DNA of 64,000 nucleotides from Virgibacillus salexigens (GTDB lineage Bacteria; Bacillota; Bacilli; Bacillales; Amphibacillaceae), in contig NZ_BNEO01000001.1 of assembly GCF_014905415.1 (NCBI RefSeq), positions 186,001-250,000 of the forward strand, read 5' to 3'. Shown piece by piece: positions 1-12,494 of the stretch. Under the pieces are notes generated by a model. That model searched no databases. It worked only from the letters and a program-made list of their open reading frames with translations, and was not told the DNA's origin. The position numbers and the translations under genes were made by a program. How positions within the stretch are numbered: the stretch's first letter is position 1; every line of letters begins with the position of its first letter.

Positions 1-553
1 TATAAACAATGTATCCATTCTTCCGCTCATGCTTACGTGCATGAAGCTCAAAATCATTTAGAAGATGGCATAAAGAATCATTATGCTCTTGGTAGAAATT
101 AAAGATTTCGAGATGGTACGAAGACGTTTCTGGATTATTAATTGAACCACCTGCAAGAAATGCTCCGCGCATATATGCCTTCTTACAACAGGATTTATCC
201 ATAAACTTCTCAGAAATCGTTCGCTTAAAAGCATAAGCTTCTTGTAATATATTTAAGTCAACTAATAACGAACGTACTTGCTCTTTCAAACGAACAATAT
301 ATACATTATTTTTCTTAAGCTTCATCTTTTTTCGAACAAGCAATTCCACAGGCATATCATAAACAGCTTTGATTAGTGTGTAAATACGTCTCGCAATTGC
401 TGCATTCTCTGTTTGAACATCTAATGTATAATTTTGTTTCGATAATGAGATCGCTCCATTCATTCGAATCAATGCAGCTAACTCAGCATATTTACAACAA
501 TCCTCTACTTCCATAGCGGTTAGTTCTTTTTTTATCTCCGACGCGAAGGACAT
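1..553 (-). CDS. whiA: WhiA, DNA-binding protein (3' part outside window)
   Basis: The reading frame starts at an ATG at 551-553 and runs off the left edge after about 184 codons; the family is about 315 residues. The visible part begins [11 protein letters not shown] and continues with a Cys pair near residue 20 and a [10 protein letters not shown] segment, as in the N-terminal LAGLIDADG-like domain of WhiA; the C-terminal helix-turn-helix is not in the window. A GGGAGG ribosome site lies about 7 bases upstream. In Firmicutes WhiA binds the nucleoid and affects chromosome segregation and division. It is the last seen member of yvcI-rapZ-yvcK-whiA, starting 26 bases after yvcK, the conserved order in Bacillaceae. 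Confidence 0.93.
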   Translation of the reverse strand, partial: MSFASEIKKELTAMEVEDCCKYAELAALIRMNGAISLSKQNYTLDVQTENAAIARRIYTLIKAVYDMPVELLVRKKMKLKKNNVYIVRLKEQVRSLLVDLNILQEAYAFKRTISEKFMDKSCCKKAYMRGAFLAGGSINNPETSSYHLEIFNFYQEHNDSLCHLLNDFELHARKHERKNGYIVY

Positions 554-579
554 CGAATCCCTCCCTTTATTGACTCTAC

Positions 580-1551
580 TTAAAAATCAGTTGTTGTTTT
601 TAATAAGGAATATAACAAAGATGAAACTTTCGTATTATCATGTCGTAATGTTGATCTGGTTGGATCAATGATATCCCCTTCAATAATTTGTAATCCCATA
701 TCTAATAACCGGTCCGTATCATAGATTACCGGAGCTGCATTTTCTTCAGCGTAAATAGCACGAACCGCTTGTTCAATTGGTTCATTGTGAACAACAATCG
801 CATCCACACTTGAATCCCCAATATGGTCGCGAATAGCTTGAACATGATCAGCTGCTGTATATCCAGTAGTTTCACCTGCTTGCGTCATTACATTACAGAC
901 ATAAACAACCTTTCCTGACGTCTCACGAATTGCTTCATCAATTTGCGGCATAATAATTGTTGGCATAATGCTAGTATAAAGACTGCCAGGTGCAATAACA
1001 ATAAGGTCGGCTTTTTTTAAAGCTCGAACAGCATTAGGTAAGGGTTGTACGGGCTGCGGACTAAGAAAAACACGTTCAATTTTTTTATTCGATAAAGGGA
1101 TATTTGATTCTCCGGAGACTACGGTACCATCTGTCATTCTGGCATGTAGCGACATATTATCATTAGATATCGGATATATCTTCCCTTTTACATTTAATAC
1201 ACGTGATATTTCCCGAATTCCCATATTAAAATTTCCAGTGATAGATGTCATCGCTGCTAATAGTAAATTACCCATCGAATGCCCTGATAATCCATTTCCA
1301 ACATCAAACCGATGCTGAAATAATTCAATTAACATCGGTTCTGCGTCGGAAAGTGCAGCAATAACATTACGAATGTCCCCAGGTGCAGGGATAGCCATTT
1401 CATTACGCAATCTTCCTGTACTTCCACCATCATCAGCTACTGTCACTAATGCAGTCAGTTGGATTGGAAGATCCTTTAATCCTCGAAGCAATACAGGCAT
1501 ACCTGTACCACCCCCTACAACGACGACATGTGGGAGGTTTTCTTTAGTCAT
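580..1551 (-). CDS. yvcK: YvcK/MgfK, gluconeogenesis factor, CofD-like
   Basis: A 323-residue protein opening with a glycine-rich nucleotide-binding turn ([18 protein letters not shown], residues about 9-26), then [15 protein letters not shown] and NLLLAAM, all hallmarks of the YvcK/CofD-like fold. Family members bind UDP-sugars and are needed for growth on gluconeogenic carbon sources and for normal localisation of PBP1 in B. subtilis. Length is normal. The start ATG is 2 bases past the rapZ stop, implying translational coupling. No odd features. Confidence 0.95.
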   Translation of the reverse strand: MTKENLPHVVVVGGGTGMPVLLRGLKDLPIQLTALVTVADDGGSTGRLRNEMAIPAPGDIRNVIAALSDAEPMLIELFQHRFDVGNGLSGHSMGNLLLAAMTSITGNFNMGIREISRVLNVKGKIYPISNDNMSLHARMTDGTVVSGESNIPLSNKKIERVFLSPQPVQPLPNAVRALKKADLIVIAPGSLYTSIMPTIIMPQIDEAIRETSGKVVYVCNVMTQAGETTGYTAADHVQAIRDHIGDSSVDAIVVHNEPIEQAVRAIYAEENAAPVIYDTDRLLDMGLQIIEGDIIDPTRSTLRHDNTKVSSLLYSLLKTTTDF

Positions 1552-1553
1552 AT

Positions 1554-2438
1554 TTAACGTCCCTTTCTTTTGTCAATATCACGATGACTAACATGAGTAA
1601 TGTAATTCGGAGCTAACTCTTTAGAGAAGTGTTCTGCAAGAGCAACAGACCGATGTTGTCCTCCAGTACAGCCGATTGCCACAACCAGTTGTGACTTGCC
1701 TTCTTTTTTATATTGTGGAAGCATAAATTGAAGAAGGTCGAGGACCTTTGCAATAAATTTCTGTGTATCTGTCCATTTAAATACATAAGAAGATACATCA
1801 CTGTTAAGCCCCGTTAACGGTTGTAAATTTCCAACATAGTGGGGATTTGGCAGAAAACGCACATCAAATACAAGATCAGCATCAATCGGCAATCCATACT
1901 TGAATCCGAAAGAGACCATGTGTACAGAAAATACTTCTTGTTCTTCCTCTGCATATTTTTGAACAATTTTTTCACGAAGTTCTTTTGGCTTCAGATTTGT
2001 CGTATCAATAATACGTTGAGCTCTTCCTCTAAGTTCATCTAGTATCTCTCTTTCTTGACGTATTCCTTTTAGCGGGAGGCCACCAACTGCTAATGGATGT
2101 GAGCGCCTTGTTTCCTTATATCTACTAACAAGCTTTTCGTCTTTTGCATCCAAAAAAAGAATATGTTCATCGAGCCAATCTTCTGTGGCCAGTACATCTA
2201 ATGCATCGGATAATGTATCAAAAAATTCCCTAGCGCGTAAATCCATTACAAGTGCAACTTGTTGAATATTATTTGTAGAGTCTTTCATTAGTTCAATGAA
2301 TTTAGGCAATAATGTAGGAGGAAGGTTATCCACACAATAATACCCCAGGTCTTCAAAACTTTGTACAGCTACCGTTTTCCCTGCGCCGGACATTCCCGTA
2401 ATGATTACCAGTTTTGTTTCAAGTTTTCCGCTTCTCAT
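1554..2438 (-). CDS. rapZ: RapZ/YvcJ family nucleotide-binding protein
   Basis: 294 residues with a Walker A motif GMSGAGKT near residues 15-22, followed by [15 protein letters not shown], then the C-terminal domain with [11 protein letters not shown] near 256. These are diagnostic for the RapZ/YvcJ family: in E. coli an adaptor for GlmZ small RNA decay, in B. subtilis a GTPase/ATPase with a role in competence. No GlmZ-like RNA is expected in Bacillaceae, so the enterobacterial role should not be transferred. Part of the yvcI-rapZ-yvcK-whiA operon, 24 bases after yvcI. Confidence 0.94.
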   Translation of the reverse strand: MRSGKLETKLVIITGMSGAGKTVAVQSFEDLGYYCVDNLPPTLLPKFIELMKDSTNNIQQVALVMDLRAREFFDTLSDALDVLATEDWLDEHILFLDAKDEKLVSRYKETRRSHPLAVGGLPLKGIRQEREILDELRGRAQRIIDTTNLKPKELREKIVQKYAEEEQEVFSVHMVSFGFKYGLPIDADLVFDVRFLPNPHYVGNLQPLTGLNSDVSSYVFKWTDTQKFIAKVLDLLQFMLPQYKKEGKSQLVVAIGCTGGQHRSVALAEHFSKELAPNYITHVSHRDIDKRKGR

Positions 2439-2462
2439 TCTGTGACTCCCCTTTACCTCGTC

Positions 2463-2921
2463 CTATAATGGATCTATCCGATAATTAATTAGTTCATCTT
2501 CCTCTGTATAAGAAAAAGCTCCAGTTACTACCGTTTCATGTTGCAGTACATGTTCATATATCATTCGGTCACCTTCAGCCATAGGTAGAGATTTTATTCG
2601 GTCTATTTCAACCCACTCAAGTTCTCCTTCTCTACAAAAGTCCGTTAGCTGCCCCTCATAATGCTCACACACGAATGTATACATCATCCATTCACGTGTA
2701 GAAGTTGTGTCTTCCAAAATACTGAAAGTAAAGACTCCAGCTAATCTTGGATGGTGGAGAGACAGCTCTGTTTCTTCCTGATATTCTCGAATTACCGATT
2801 CCCGGATTGTTTCTCCCTGCTCCATTTTACCCCCAGGAATAGCATACCAGCCATGTTTTGGTTTTTTTATTACTAATATATGGTTATTATCTATTACTAT
2901 GCAATTGGTCACACGTTGCAT
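2463..2921 (-). CDS. yvcI: Nudix hydrolase YvcI
   Basis: 152 residues. The Nudix box is at about residues 31-53: GGKMEQGET, then RE-x-x-EE. The usual glycine near the end of the box is replaced by Glu (EETEL), a variation also seen in other YvcI-type proteins. Predicted to hydrolyse a nucleoside diphosphate linked to another group; the real substrate is unknown. It is the first gene of the yvcI-rapZ-yvcK-whiA operon, with a perfect TATAAT about 50 bases upstream. Confidence 0.88.
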   Translation of the reverse strand: MQRVTNCIVIDNNHILVIKKPKHGWYAIPGGKMEQGETIRESVIREYQEETELSLHHPRLAGVFTFSILEDTTSTREWMMYTFVCEHYEGQLTDFCREGELEWVEIDRIKSLPMAEGDRMIYEHVLQHETVVTGAFSYTEEDELINYRIDPL

Positions 2922-2969
2922 TCCAATTCACCTCAATACAAAAACGGAATTTCGTTCATTCCAAATTTA

Positions 2970-2975
2970 ATTATA
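2970..2975 (-). promoter_or_regulatory. Candidate SigA -10 for yvcI operon
   Basis: On the minus strand a perfect TATAAT lies about 50 bases before the yvcI ATG. No good -35 box is seen 16-18 bases upstream, so this is only a candidate. It lies between the trxB terminator and yvcI, where a promoter is expected. Confidence 0.4.
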
Positions 2976-3040
2976 CTAGTTCCGACAAAAAACTTCCATA
3001 AGCCTGTCCTGTAGTTATTTACCAACAACTTATTTCAAGC

Positions 3041-3073
3041 AAAAAAAAAGAGCACAGGTTACAACACCTGTGC
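3041..3073 (-). terminator. Rho-independent terminator after trxB
   Basis: Eight-base stem (gcacaggt 3052-3059 with acctgtgc 3066-3073), 6-base loop, and nine A on the plus strand (3041-3049), i.e. a U-run in the minus transcript. It lies downstream of trxB and ahead of yvcI. Confidence 0.85.
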
Positions 3074-3210
3074 CAAAAAACTAATCTATCTATTAAAAGG
3101 GGGTCAATTAGTTACTTCTTATTATACCCCATAATTATTGCGAATATATTACAACGCCATTAAAAACCAATTACTATTGGTAAATTTTTCTTAAAAACGG
3201 TATTTTGTTA

Positions 3211-4191
<981 letters not shown>

Positions 4192-4241
4192 TCAGCCATA
4201 CTTAGCTTATTAAAATCAACTGGATTCGTCTATTATTATGC

Positions 4242-5243
4242 TCAAGTATCCATTTCCCAAGGAGCTAACTCATTGGTTAAATTAGAATGTTTCTTTGTTC
4301 CTTCTTGCCAGATCAGTTCAGCCTTGGCTGTTTCACCGATATAATAAGCTGATAAAGCATACCATCTAAAGTAGGATGGATGACCAGCTACTTTTGGTTT
4401 TGCAAGTAACACAAACCGACGATAAGCTTCGACATGTTGTCTTGTTCTTGACAGCGTAACAGCAATCCGTAATTTTTGCTGTTCATGAATAGGATATACA
4501 TTTAGTAATGTCTGAATATGAAAATCATATTCTTTATGATTATCCATTGTATAATAAAACAAAGCTAAATTTGTATGACTGTATAAAGAAGTAGGGTCTT
4601 CTTTAAGCTCATTTATTTCTAATTCAATTGCTTTAGCTTGATAACCGGAAAAGAATAGAGCTTGTGTATAATCATGCTTGGTGATTTTATGTTCAGGAAA
4701 TAAATACATCATTTCTTCTAACAAAGGGATCGCTTTATCCCATTCTAAATTCTCCATATGATAAAAGACGGTTTCTTGATAAATGAGCAATTCATCTTCA
4801 TCTTCCATTTCCCAATCGTCTTCATCATCTTCAATATCAATTAAATCTAATAAACGAAGCGTATCATCTTTAAAGTCACCTTCAGGCTGTTTTTCCAAAT
4901 AAAGATCGGCATATTTTTTAGCATCATTTAATAAACCAAGATGCGCATAGTTGTTAGCCATTAAATAATAGCAATCTACATACTCAGATGATTGTAATAC
5001 CTTCGTTAATAATTGATTGGCAGCATGATAAGCACCAATTTCTGTATATATAATCGATAGTTGGCATTTATATAATGGATCCGCTGGCTTTTGTTCGATC
5101 GCTTTTTTCATCCATTTAATTGCTATGTCGAATTTTCTTTTTTGAAAAGCTTCTACACCTTTTGTGAAATAAAAATCACCTTCAGGAATGAAAGGGAGAA
5201 CATTGTTTTGTTTTCCACTTGATTTACTTGTAACCTGTTGCAT
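4242..5243 (-). CDS. Tetratricopeptide repeat protein, YvcD-like
   Basis: About 333 residues, starting at ATG 5243 (MQQVTSKSSGKQ), chosen because AGGGGG lies 7 bases upstream; a longer frame would add 11 residues without a ribosome site. Contains TPR-type helical pairs (YFTKGVEAFQKRKFDIAIKW; NNYAHLGLLNDAKKYADLYL) and an acidic stretch EDDEDDWEMEDEDE near the middle. Probably a cytoplasmic protein-interaction scaffold; function unknown. It is adjacent to trxB as in related Bacillaceae, separated by 77 bases. Confidence 0.75.
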   Translation of the reverse strand: MQQVTSKSSGKQNNVLPFIPEGDFYFTKGVEAFQKRKFDIAIKWMKKAIEQKPADPLYKCQLSIIYTEIGAYHAANQLLTKVLQSSEYVDCYYLMANNYAHLGLLNDAKKYADLYLEKQPEGDFKDDTLRLLDLIDIEDDEDDWEMEDEDELLIYQETVFYHMENLEWDKAIPLLEEMMYLFPEHKITKHDYTQALFFSGYQAKAIELEINELKEDPTSLYSHTNLALFYYTMDNHKEYDFHIQTLLNVYPIHEQQKLRIAVTLSRTRQHVEAYRRFVLLAKPKVAGHPSYFRWYALSAYYIGETAKAELIWQEGTKKHSNLTNELAPWEMDT

Positions 5244-5335
5244 GTGTATCCCCCTAGTTTGTAAACATACGAACAAAGTATATCATAAATAGGCGGGGAA
5301 TTATATAGTAGTAAAATCGAACCATTTTCAAAAGC

Positions 5336-5393
5336 AAAAAGGAACACCTACGCGAATTCCTCAAGTTGTCTGGAAAGTCTTCGTAGGTATTCC
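5336..5393 (-). terminator. Terminator after glpD
   Basis: Twelve-base imperfect stem ggaacacctacg (5341-5352) with cgtaggtattcc (5382-5393), the only mismatch being a G-U pair, with a U-run in the minus transcript (A-run 5336-5340). The glpD stop is 13 bases upstream in transcription direction. Confidence 0.75.
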
Positions 5394-5405
5394 TTTAAAG
5401 GCATA

Positions 5406-7073
5406 TTAGTTAGCAACCGGATGTGTGGCATCATACATTAAGTCGTCCAACTGTTTTGTAAATACTTCTTTTTGGTCATCCGTCCAGTTCAGTGTTTGAG
5501 CCATATAGTCAATGACATTATCTTTATGTGATCTTACCCATTCAATGTCGAAGAATAATGCTCCTGTACGTCGAATAAAGAAGTCTACTGGTTTATAAGC
5601 CGCTTCGTGTTTAATAGCATATAGAAGTTGTGCAAAGACTACTGGATCGATATCTGCTTGTTTGGCTTCTCCTTGTTTTGTACGATAAAGCTCAAGAACA
5701 GTCTCAAAGTTAGCGCCATATTTTTGAATTAAATTACGCGCTGTTGATTCATCTATACCTTCTGCCACTGCTTCAGCAGACTTTCTTTCCATGAATTTTT
5801 TAAACCCTTGCGATCCACCAACTTCTCCACCAGATATAGGTAGATGTATCGTATCCGATTTAGAATACATAATACCTTCTTCTTCTTGAAGCTGTTTTGT
5901 TACCGTATTTACTGCTTGTTCAGCCATCTTACGATACCCCGTTAACTTACCACCAGCCATTGAAATTAAGCCAGAATCAGATACGAAAATTTCATCTTTT
6001 CTAGAGATCTCACTAGGATTGTCTGTTCCTTCTTCAGCAATTAACGGACGTAAGCCAGCCCAGCTTGATTCTACATGGTCAGCAGTAATATTTAATGAAG
6101 GGAACATATAATGGATTGCATTAATTAAATAATCACGATCTTCAACTGTCATTTTTGGATTGGCAATGTCTCCCTTATAGCTTGTATCCGTAGTACCTAC
6201 ATAGGTAATATTTTCTCTAGGAATAGCAAAGATCATCCGACCATCCGGCGTATCAAAGTAAACGGCTTGTTGCAGCGGGAAGATTTCTTTCGGAAATACC
6301 AAATGGATTCCTTTGGTTAGATGAAGTGCCTTTCCTTTTTTAGATCCATCTTTTTCTCTTAACTCATCAACCCAAGGACCACCAGCATTGATAATTTTTT
6401 TAGCAAAAATACGATATTCTTCACCATTGATTTGATCCTCAACGACAACTCCTTCAACCTTGTTGTTATCATTATAGATAAAATCAGTGACTTTCATATA
6501 ATTAGCAGCTTGTACTCCCTTTTGTACAGCTTTCTTTAATACTTCAATTGTCAGACGAGCATCATCTGTTTTATATTCAACATAATAGCCTGCGCCTTTT
6601 AAATTATCTCTTTTGACCAGTGGTTCGCGATTTAAAGCTTCTTCAGGATTAAACATTTTACGCCGTTCATTTTTTTTAACCCCTGCAAGAAAATCATAAA
6701 CACGAAGACCAATATTTGTTGTAAACGGCCCAAATGTTCCACCTTTGTGGAATGGAAGCATCATCCACTCTGGAGTGGTTACATGGGGACCATTTTCATA
6801 AACAATCGCTCTTTCCTTTCCGACTTCAGCTACCATTTTCACTTCAAATTGCTTTAAGTAACGAAGGCCTCCATGTACTAACTTGGTTGATCTACTAGAT
6901 GTTCCAGCAGCAAAATCCTGCATTTCTAAAAGACCTGTTTTTAATCCTCTTACTGTGGCATCTAGTGCGATTCCTGAACCAGTTATTCCTCCACCAATGA
7001 CAAGTAAGTCCAGTTTTGTATTTTCCATTTCCTTTAATCGTTCTGTTCGTTTATAACTAGAAAAGTTATTCAC
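5406..7073 (-). CDS. glpD: Aerobic glycerol-3-phosphate dehydrogenase
   Basis: About 555 residues, the B. subtilis length, if started at GTG 7073, which lies 7 bases after GGGGAG; a TTG further up (7088) has no site. FAD-binding LLVIGGGITGSGIALDA near the N terminus, then AGTSSRSTKLVHGGLRYLKQF typical of GlpD, and a C-terminal DAO_C domain. Membrane-associated flavoenzyme oxidising sn-glycerol 3-phosphate to dihydroxyacetone phosphate and passing electrons to menaquinone. Preceded by its own SigA promoter and a leader terminator (7169-7225), the layout controlled by GlpP antitermination in B. subtilis. Last gene of the glpP-glpF-glpK-glpD cluster. Confidence 0.96.
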   Translation of the reverse strand: MNNFSSYKRTERLKEMENTKLDLLVIGGGITGSGIALDATVRGLKTGLLEMQDFAAGTSSRSTKLVHGGLRYLKQFEVKMVAEVGKERAIVYENGPHVTTPEWMMLPFHKGGTFGPFTTNIGLRVYDFLAGVKKNERRKMFNPEEALNREPLVKRDNLKGAGYYVEYKTDDARLTIEVLKKAVQKGVQAANYMKVTDFIYNDNNKVEGVVVEDQINGEEYRIFAKKIINAGGPWVDELREKDGSKKGKALHLTKGIHLVFPKEIFPLQQAVYFDTPDGRMIFAIPRENITYVGTTDTSYKGDIANPKMTVEDRDYLINAIHYMFPSLNITADHVESSWAGLRPLIAEEGTDNPSEISRKDEIFVSDSGLISMAGGKLTGYRKMAEQAVNTVTKQLQEEEGIMYSKSDTIHLPISGGEVGGSQGFKKFMERKSAEAVAEGIDESTARNLIQKYGANFETVLELYRTKQGEAKQADIDPVVFAQLLYAIKHEAAYKPVDFFIRRTGALFFDIEWVRSHKDNVIDYMAQTLNWTDDQKEVFTKQLDDLMYDATHPVAN

Positions 7074-7168
7074 ATGATCACTCCCCAATTTCCACTAATG
7101 TCTATACATATAAATACCCAAATTTATGGATAGTCATGTATGGGCAGACGGAAAATATTCAATTAATC

Positions 7169-7225
7169 AAAAAAGAAGCCGCAAAACAAACAAATATACA
7201 AGGTATATTTGTTGATTGCGGCTTC
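7169..7225 (-). terminator. glpD leader terminator, probable GlpP antitermination site
   Basis: A long hairpin whose base is gaagccgca (7175-7183) paired with tgcggcttc (7217-7225), with a U-run in the minus transcript (A-run 7169-7174). It lies between the glpD promoter (7260-7288) and the glpD start, so it would stop glpD transcripts unless antiterminated; glpP is encoded upstream in this cluster. It also serves as the glpFK 3' terminator. GACGG at 7233-7239 (minus strand) and CCGTC at 7147-7151 could form an outer stem around the terminator. Confidence 0.8.
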
Positions 7226-7259
7226 TCCTTTTCTCCGTCCACATATTAACTTAATTAGA

Positions 7260-7288
7260 AGTATAGCATATAAATTATGAAAGGTAAA
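7260..7288 (-). promoter_or_regulatory. SigA promoter of glpD
   Basis: Minus strand TTTACC (7283-7288), 17-base spacer, TATACT (7260-7265). It begins 27 bases after the glpK stop. Transcription would start near 7252, giving a leader of about 180 bases that contains the terminator hairpin. Confidence 0.7.
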
Positions 7289-7315
7289 GTGGTAAGTATT
7301 TTGGTCTGTACAGGC

Positions 7316-9644
<2,329 letters not shown>

Positions 9645-9702
9645 ATCCACACCTCATTTATCTAAGATAGCCGCTCTTTTGTTATTCCACAAATTGAGCA
9701 AA

Positions 9703-9711
9703 CTTATAACA
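9703..9711 (-). promoter_or_regulatory. Candidate extended -10 promoter of glpFK
   Basis: Minus strand TGTTATAAG, an extended -10 (TG-N-TATAAG), about 60 bases before the glpF start and after the glpP terminator. No convincing -35 and no CcpA site were found. If it is right, the 9750-9780 hairpin would lie upstream of the start point and would not be a glpF leader terminator. Confidence 0.3.
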
Positions 9712-9749
9712 GGTATGTGCTTAACCAATTTGGTTGCCTAGATTCCCAC

Positions 9750-9780
9750 AAAAAAAAGCCATTTTTTGTAAATGGCTTTT
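9750..9780 (-). terminator. Terminator between glpP and glpF
   Basis: Stem aaaagccat (9754-9762) with atggctttt (9772-9780), 9-base loop, strong U-run in the minus transcript. It starts 7 bases after the glpP stop. In B. subtilis GlpP acts on a terminator in the glpFK leader; here it is either that site (promoter inside glpP) or the plain glpP terminator. Confidence 0.8.
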
Positions 9781-9787
9781 GACCCGA

Positions 9788-10336
9788 TCACTTCACATTC
9801 CAAAGCGCGGTATTTGAAGTTGAAACACCAATAGCTCCAGCAGTTAATGCTGCCTTTACTTCCTCTTCCTTTGTTATTAAACCTCCTGCTATCACCGGTA
9901 ATTCTGTTTGTTCATGTATGTATTGAATCATCGTTGGTATTAAACCAGGTAATACTTCAATACAATCTGGACGAACTCGATTAATTAATTTTATATTTTG
10001 TTCCAATGCCAAACTATCCAATAGAAATACACGCTGGATGGCTAGTAATTGGTGCTTCTTTGCCATACTAATAACATTAGCTCGTGTTGACAGAATTCCA
10101 TCGGGTTTGATTTCACGAATTAAAAATTCCATCCCATAATCATCAGATTTCAGCCCCTGAATTAGATCAAAATGAATTAAAATTTGCTTGTTTGCACGCT
10201 TCGAATAGTTTACCAAGCTTTTAATCTGAGATAACCGTGTTTCTAAAATAACAATAGAATCATGAGGAGTTTCTAATGCTTTATCAAAATCTTTCATCTT
10301 TCGGATCGCCGGTAATATACCAGTTGGCACATCCAC
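9788..10336 (-). CDS. glpP: GlpP, glycerol-3-phosphate-responsive antiterminator
   Basis: About 182 residues. GILPAIRKMKDFDKAL at the start, then VIAGGLITKEEEVKAALTAGAIGVSTSN near the end, matching the TIM-barrel GlpP family. With glycerol 3-phosphate it binds leader RNA of glp genes and prevents termination. The start is uncertain: GTG codons at 10345, 10336 and 10330 are possible; 10336 has AGGTG 6 bases upstream. Upstream of glpFKD, as in B. subtilis; 14 bases after yvoF, so it may be read from the hprK-lgt operon. Confidence 0.9.
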   Translation of the reverse strand: MDVPTGILPAIRKMKDFDKALETPHDSIVILETRLSQIKSLVNYSKRANKQILIHFDLIQGLKSDDYGMEFLIREIKPDGILSTRANVISMAKKHQLLAIQRVFLLDSLALEQNIKLINRVRPDCIEVLPGLIPTMIQYIHEQTELPVIAGGLITKEEEVKAALTAGAIGVSTSNTALWNVK

Positions 10337-10350
10337 TCCAATCACCTACT

Positions 10351-10866
10351 CTAATTTCTTTTTTCTTCTCGCTGTTCCATTTCTTCTTTTGTGTAAATCA
10401 CTTTCATTGGGTTGCCGCCAACAAATGCACCTGCAGGTACATCTTTATGCACAAGGGTACCTGCTGAGACGATTGCATGATCGCCAATAGTCACTCCTGG
10501 TAAGATCGTAGAATTTGCTCCAATCATGACTTCGTCACCAATCATAACTTCTCCAATCCGGTACTCTTTTATCAAATACTCATGGGCTAAGATTGTTGTA
10601 TTATAACCAATCACACTATTTCTACCCACTTTAATCTTTTCTGGAAACATAATATCTGGCATCACCATTAAAGCAAAAGCAGTATACTCTCCTACTTCCA
10701 TGAATAACCATTTACGATAGAACCAATTTTTTATTTCGATGATTGGGGTATACCTTGCTAATTGGATGACGATAAAATTTTTCATTACTTTCCAAAAAGG
10801 TACCGTATTATAGATTTGCCATAAAGCATTTGTATCTTTTACAGGAAATCGTTTCGTTTTACGCAT
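10351..10866 (-). CDS. yvoF: Acyltransferase with left-handed beta-helix, YvoF
   Basis: 171 residues. Hexapeptide-repeat pattern through the middle (IKVGRNSVIGYNTTI, EVMIGANSTILPGVTIGDHA, IVSAGTLVHKDVPAGAFVGG) as in the LbH/CoA-dependent acetyltransferase family. Acceptor unknown. It ends hprK-lgt-yvoD-ppaX-yvoF, the B. subtilis order, 4 bases after ppaX. Confidence 0.88.
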   Translation of the reverse strand: MRKTKRFPVKDTNALWQIYNTVPFWKVMKNFIVIQLARYTPIIEIKNWFYRKWLFMEVGEYTAFALMVMPDIMFPEKIKVGRNSVIGYNTTILAHEYLIKEYRIGEVMIGDEVMIGANSTILPGVTIGDHAIVSAGTLVHKDVPAGAFVGGNPMKVIYTKEEMEQREEKRN

Positions 10867-10870
10867 TTAA

Positions 10871-11506
10871 CTACACTCCAGTTAATACTAAAAGATCACG
10901 AATATCTTCTAACATATAAGTTGGTTCATATTCCATTAATCGTTGTTTCCCTTTGAACGACCAAGCTACACCAGCGGTTTGTACACCTGCGTTTTTTCCA
11001 GATTCTATATCATGCGAATTATCTCCAACCATAAGGGTTGTTTCAGGATTTGCCTGTAACGTTCTCATTGCTTTTAGAACAGGTTCGGCATCTGGTTTAG
11101 GGTGATTAACATCATCTATCGTAATTACGGTACTGAAAAATGAATCTAGTCCAGTGAGCACCAGCCCTTTATTTACACTTTTTCTCATTTTTGTTGTCAC
11201 AATCGCAAGTTGAATACCTTTATCCTTCAGCTGCGATACTGTTTCAACTACATTAGGAAAAGCTTTTACATAATTATCATGTTCCTGTAAATTATGTTCA
11301 CGGTACGTTTGAACCATGGCATCAGCTTGTATTGGATTGATTTTCTTAAAAGTATCGACAAGTGGAGGGCCATTAAATTCAATAATTTCTTCCCTTGAGA
11401 AGTCTAAGTTATAGAAATGAAACGTATGAATAAATGAAGCAATTATCAATTCATTTGTATCAATTAATGTTCCGTCTAAATCAAAGAGTATTGTACGTAT
11501 GCTCAT
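10871..11506 (-). CDS. ppaX: Pyrophosphatase PpaX
   Basis: About 211 residues from ATG 11506 (MSIRTILFDLDGTLID), preceded by AAGGGA at 7 bases; a longer frame adds 16 residues inside yvoD without a site. HAD motifs: DLDGT at 9-13, TTKMRKSV (motif II/III area) and VGDNSHDIESGKNAG. PpaX hydrolyses the pyrophosphate that HprK/P makes when dephosphorylating Ser-HPr, which fits its place in the hprK operon. Its start overlaps the yvoD end by 26 bases. Confidence 0.93.
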   Translation of the reverse strand: MSIRTILFDLDGTLIDTNELIIASFIHTFHFYNLDFSREEIIEFNGPPLVDTFKKINPIQADAMVQTYREHNLQEHDNYVKAFPNVVETVSQLKDKGIQLAIVTTKMRKSVNKGLVLTGLDSFFSTVITIDDVNHPKPDAEPVLKAMRTLQANPETTLMVGDNSHDIESGKNAGVQTAGVAWSFKGKQRLMEYEPTYMLEDIRDLLVLTGV

Positions 11507-12443
11507 TCGTTGTTTCCCTTCTATGTTTCTTTTTATCCATATTTTTCCATACAAAAGCGATAGTCATTGTTAATACAATAGCAGTAATTAATCGAATTAA
11601 TAATAGTGGCCAAACAGGAATCCCCAATGGAATAAATACTAACGTATCTTCTACAACAGCATGACAGGATACGAGGAAGATAAGCGCAAGTATCATATCC
11701 TTTTTTTCTACACCATCTTCTTTTACAGCTTGAATCATTACTCCAGCTCCATATGCTAAACCAATTGTAAGTCCAGCAACCATAGTCATTGATGTGTTTT
11801 CTTTCATTCCAAGTACTTTTGTAAACGGAGCGAACTTGTTTGACAATATTGTTAGCCATCCTTTTTCACGTAAGAATTGCATGACCACCATCAACGGAAT
11901 GACGATTAACGCTAATTGACCAACTGCAATAATTGCAGTTTGAATTCCTTGTAATACGATTTCTCCCCAACCATCTAAAGCGGGATCCCCATTAGAAATA
12001 AATCCATAAGCCGCTTGTTCTGAACCGCCATTCCAAACAAGATTGATAATAACTGCGGATACAATCGCTAAAGCTATTCGTATTCCTGCAATTAGCCACC
12101 AACTAACCCCGACTTTTGATGCTACCGCAGATTCAATAAACAAGTTATGGGAAAAGGATAGCATTACTGCCATGATAAATACTTCTTTAACTGTAAAATC
12201 AAAGGATACAATGGCTGCTATACCTGCATATAAATTTAAACTATTTCCTAAAACTAATGGTACTGCCGCCTCTCCAGATAGACCAATCAGCCCCATTAGA
12301 GGGGTTAACTGTTCAATAACCCATGGTAATACTGGTGTAAATTGTAGAATAGTCACAATTAACGTAATGGGAAAAATAACCTTGCCCAATGTCCACGTAG
12401 TATGTAACCCTTGCTGTAGTCCTCGATGTAAGATCCCATACAT
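11481..12443 (-). CDS. yvoD: Nucleoside-recognition (Gate) domain membrane protein YvoD
   Basis: 320 residues, strongly hydrophobic with about eight spans. Two Gate-like repeats (PLMGLIGLSGEAAVPLVLGN; KVLGMKENTSMTMVAGLTIG) as in YvoD/SpmA-like proteins. Function unknown; a transport or signalling role is only inferred from topology. Between lgt and ppaX in the hprK operon. Confidence 0.87.
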   Translation of the reverse strand: MYGILHRGLQQGLHTTWTLGKVIFPITLIVTILQFTPVLPWVIEQLTPLMGLIGLSGEAAVPLVLGNSLNLYAGIAAIVSFDFTVKEVFIMAVMLSFSHNLFIESAVASKVGVSWWLIAGIRIALAIVSAVIINLVWNGGSEQAAYGFISNGDPALDGWGEIVLQGIQTAIIAVGQLALIVIPLMVVMQFLREKGWLTILSNKFAPFTKVLGMKENTSMTMVAGLTIGLAYGAGVMIQAVKEDGVEKKDMILALIFLVSCHAVVEDTLVFIPLGIPVWPLLLIRLITAIVLTMTIAFVWKNMDKKKHRRETTNEHTYNTL

Positions 12444-12494
12444 TCCATATTCCCTCTTTCATATGAAACTTTCGTTTATTTGAGTTACCAGACC

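Noticed and set aside
1373-1591. Plus-strand open frames opposite yvcK and throughout the window (for example 18437-18889, 12043-12483, 60130-60543)
   Set aside because: They lie antisense to well-identified genes, lack ribosome sites and show no known motif; they are shadows of the minus-strand codon pattern.
7089-7315. CcpA cre site at glpD, glpF or the sugar operons
   Set aside because: No string close to TGWAANCGNTNWCA was seen in the respective upstream regions.
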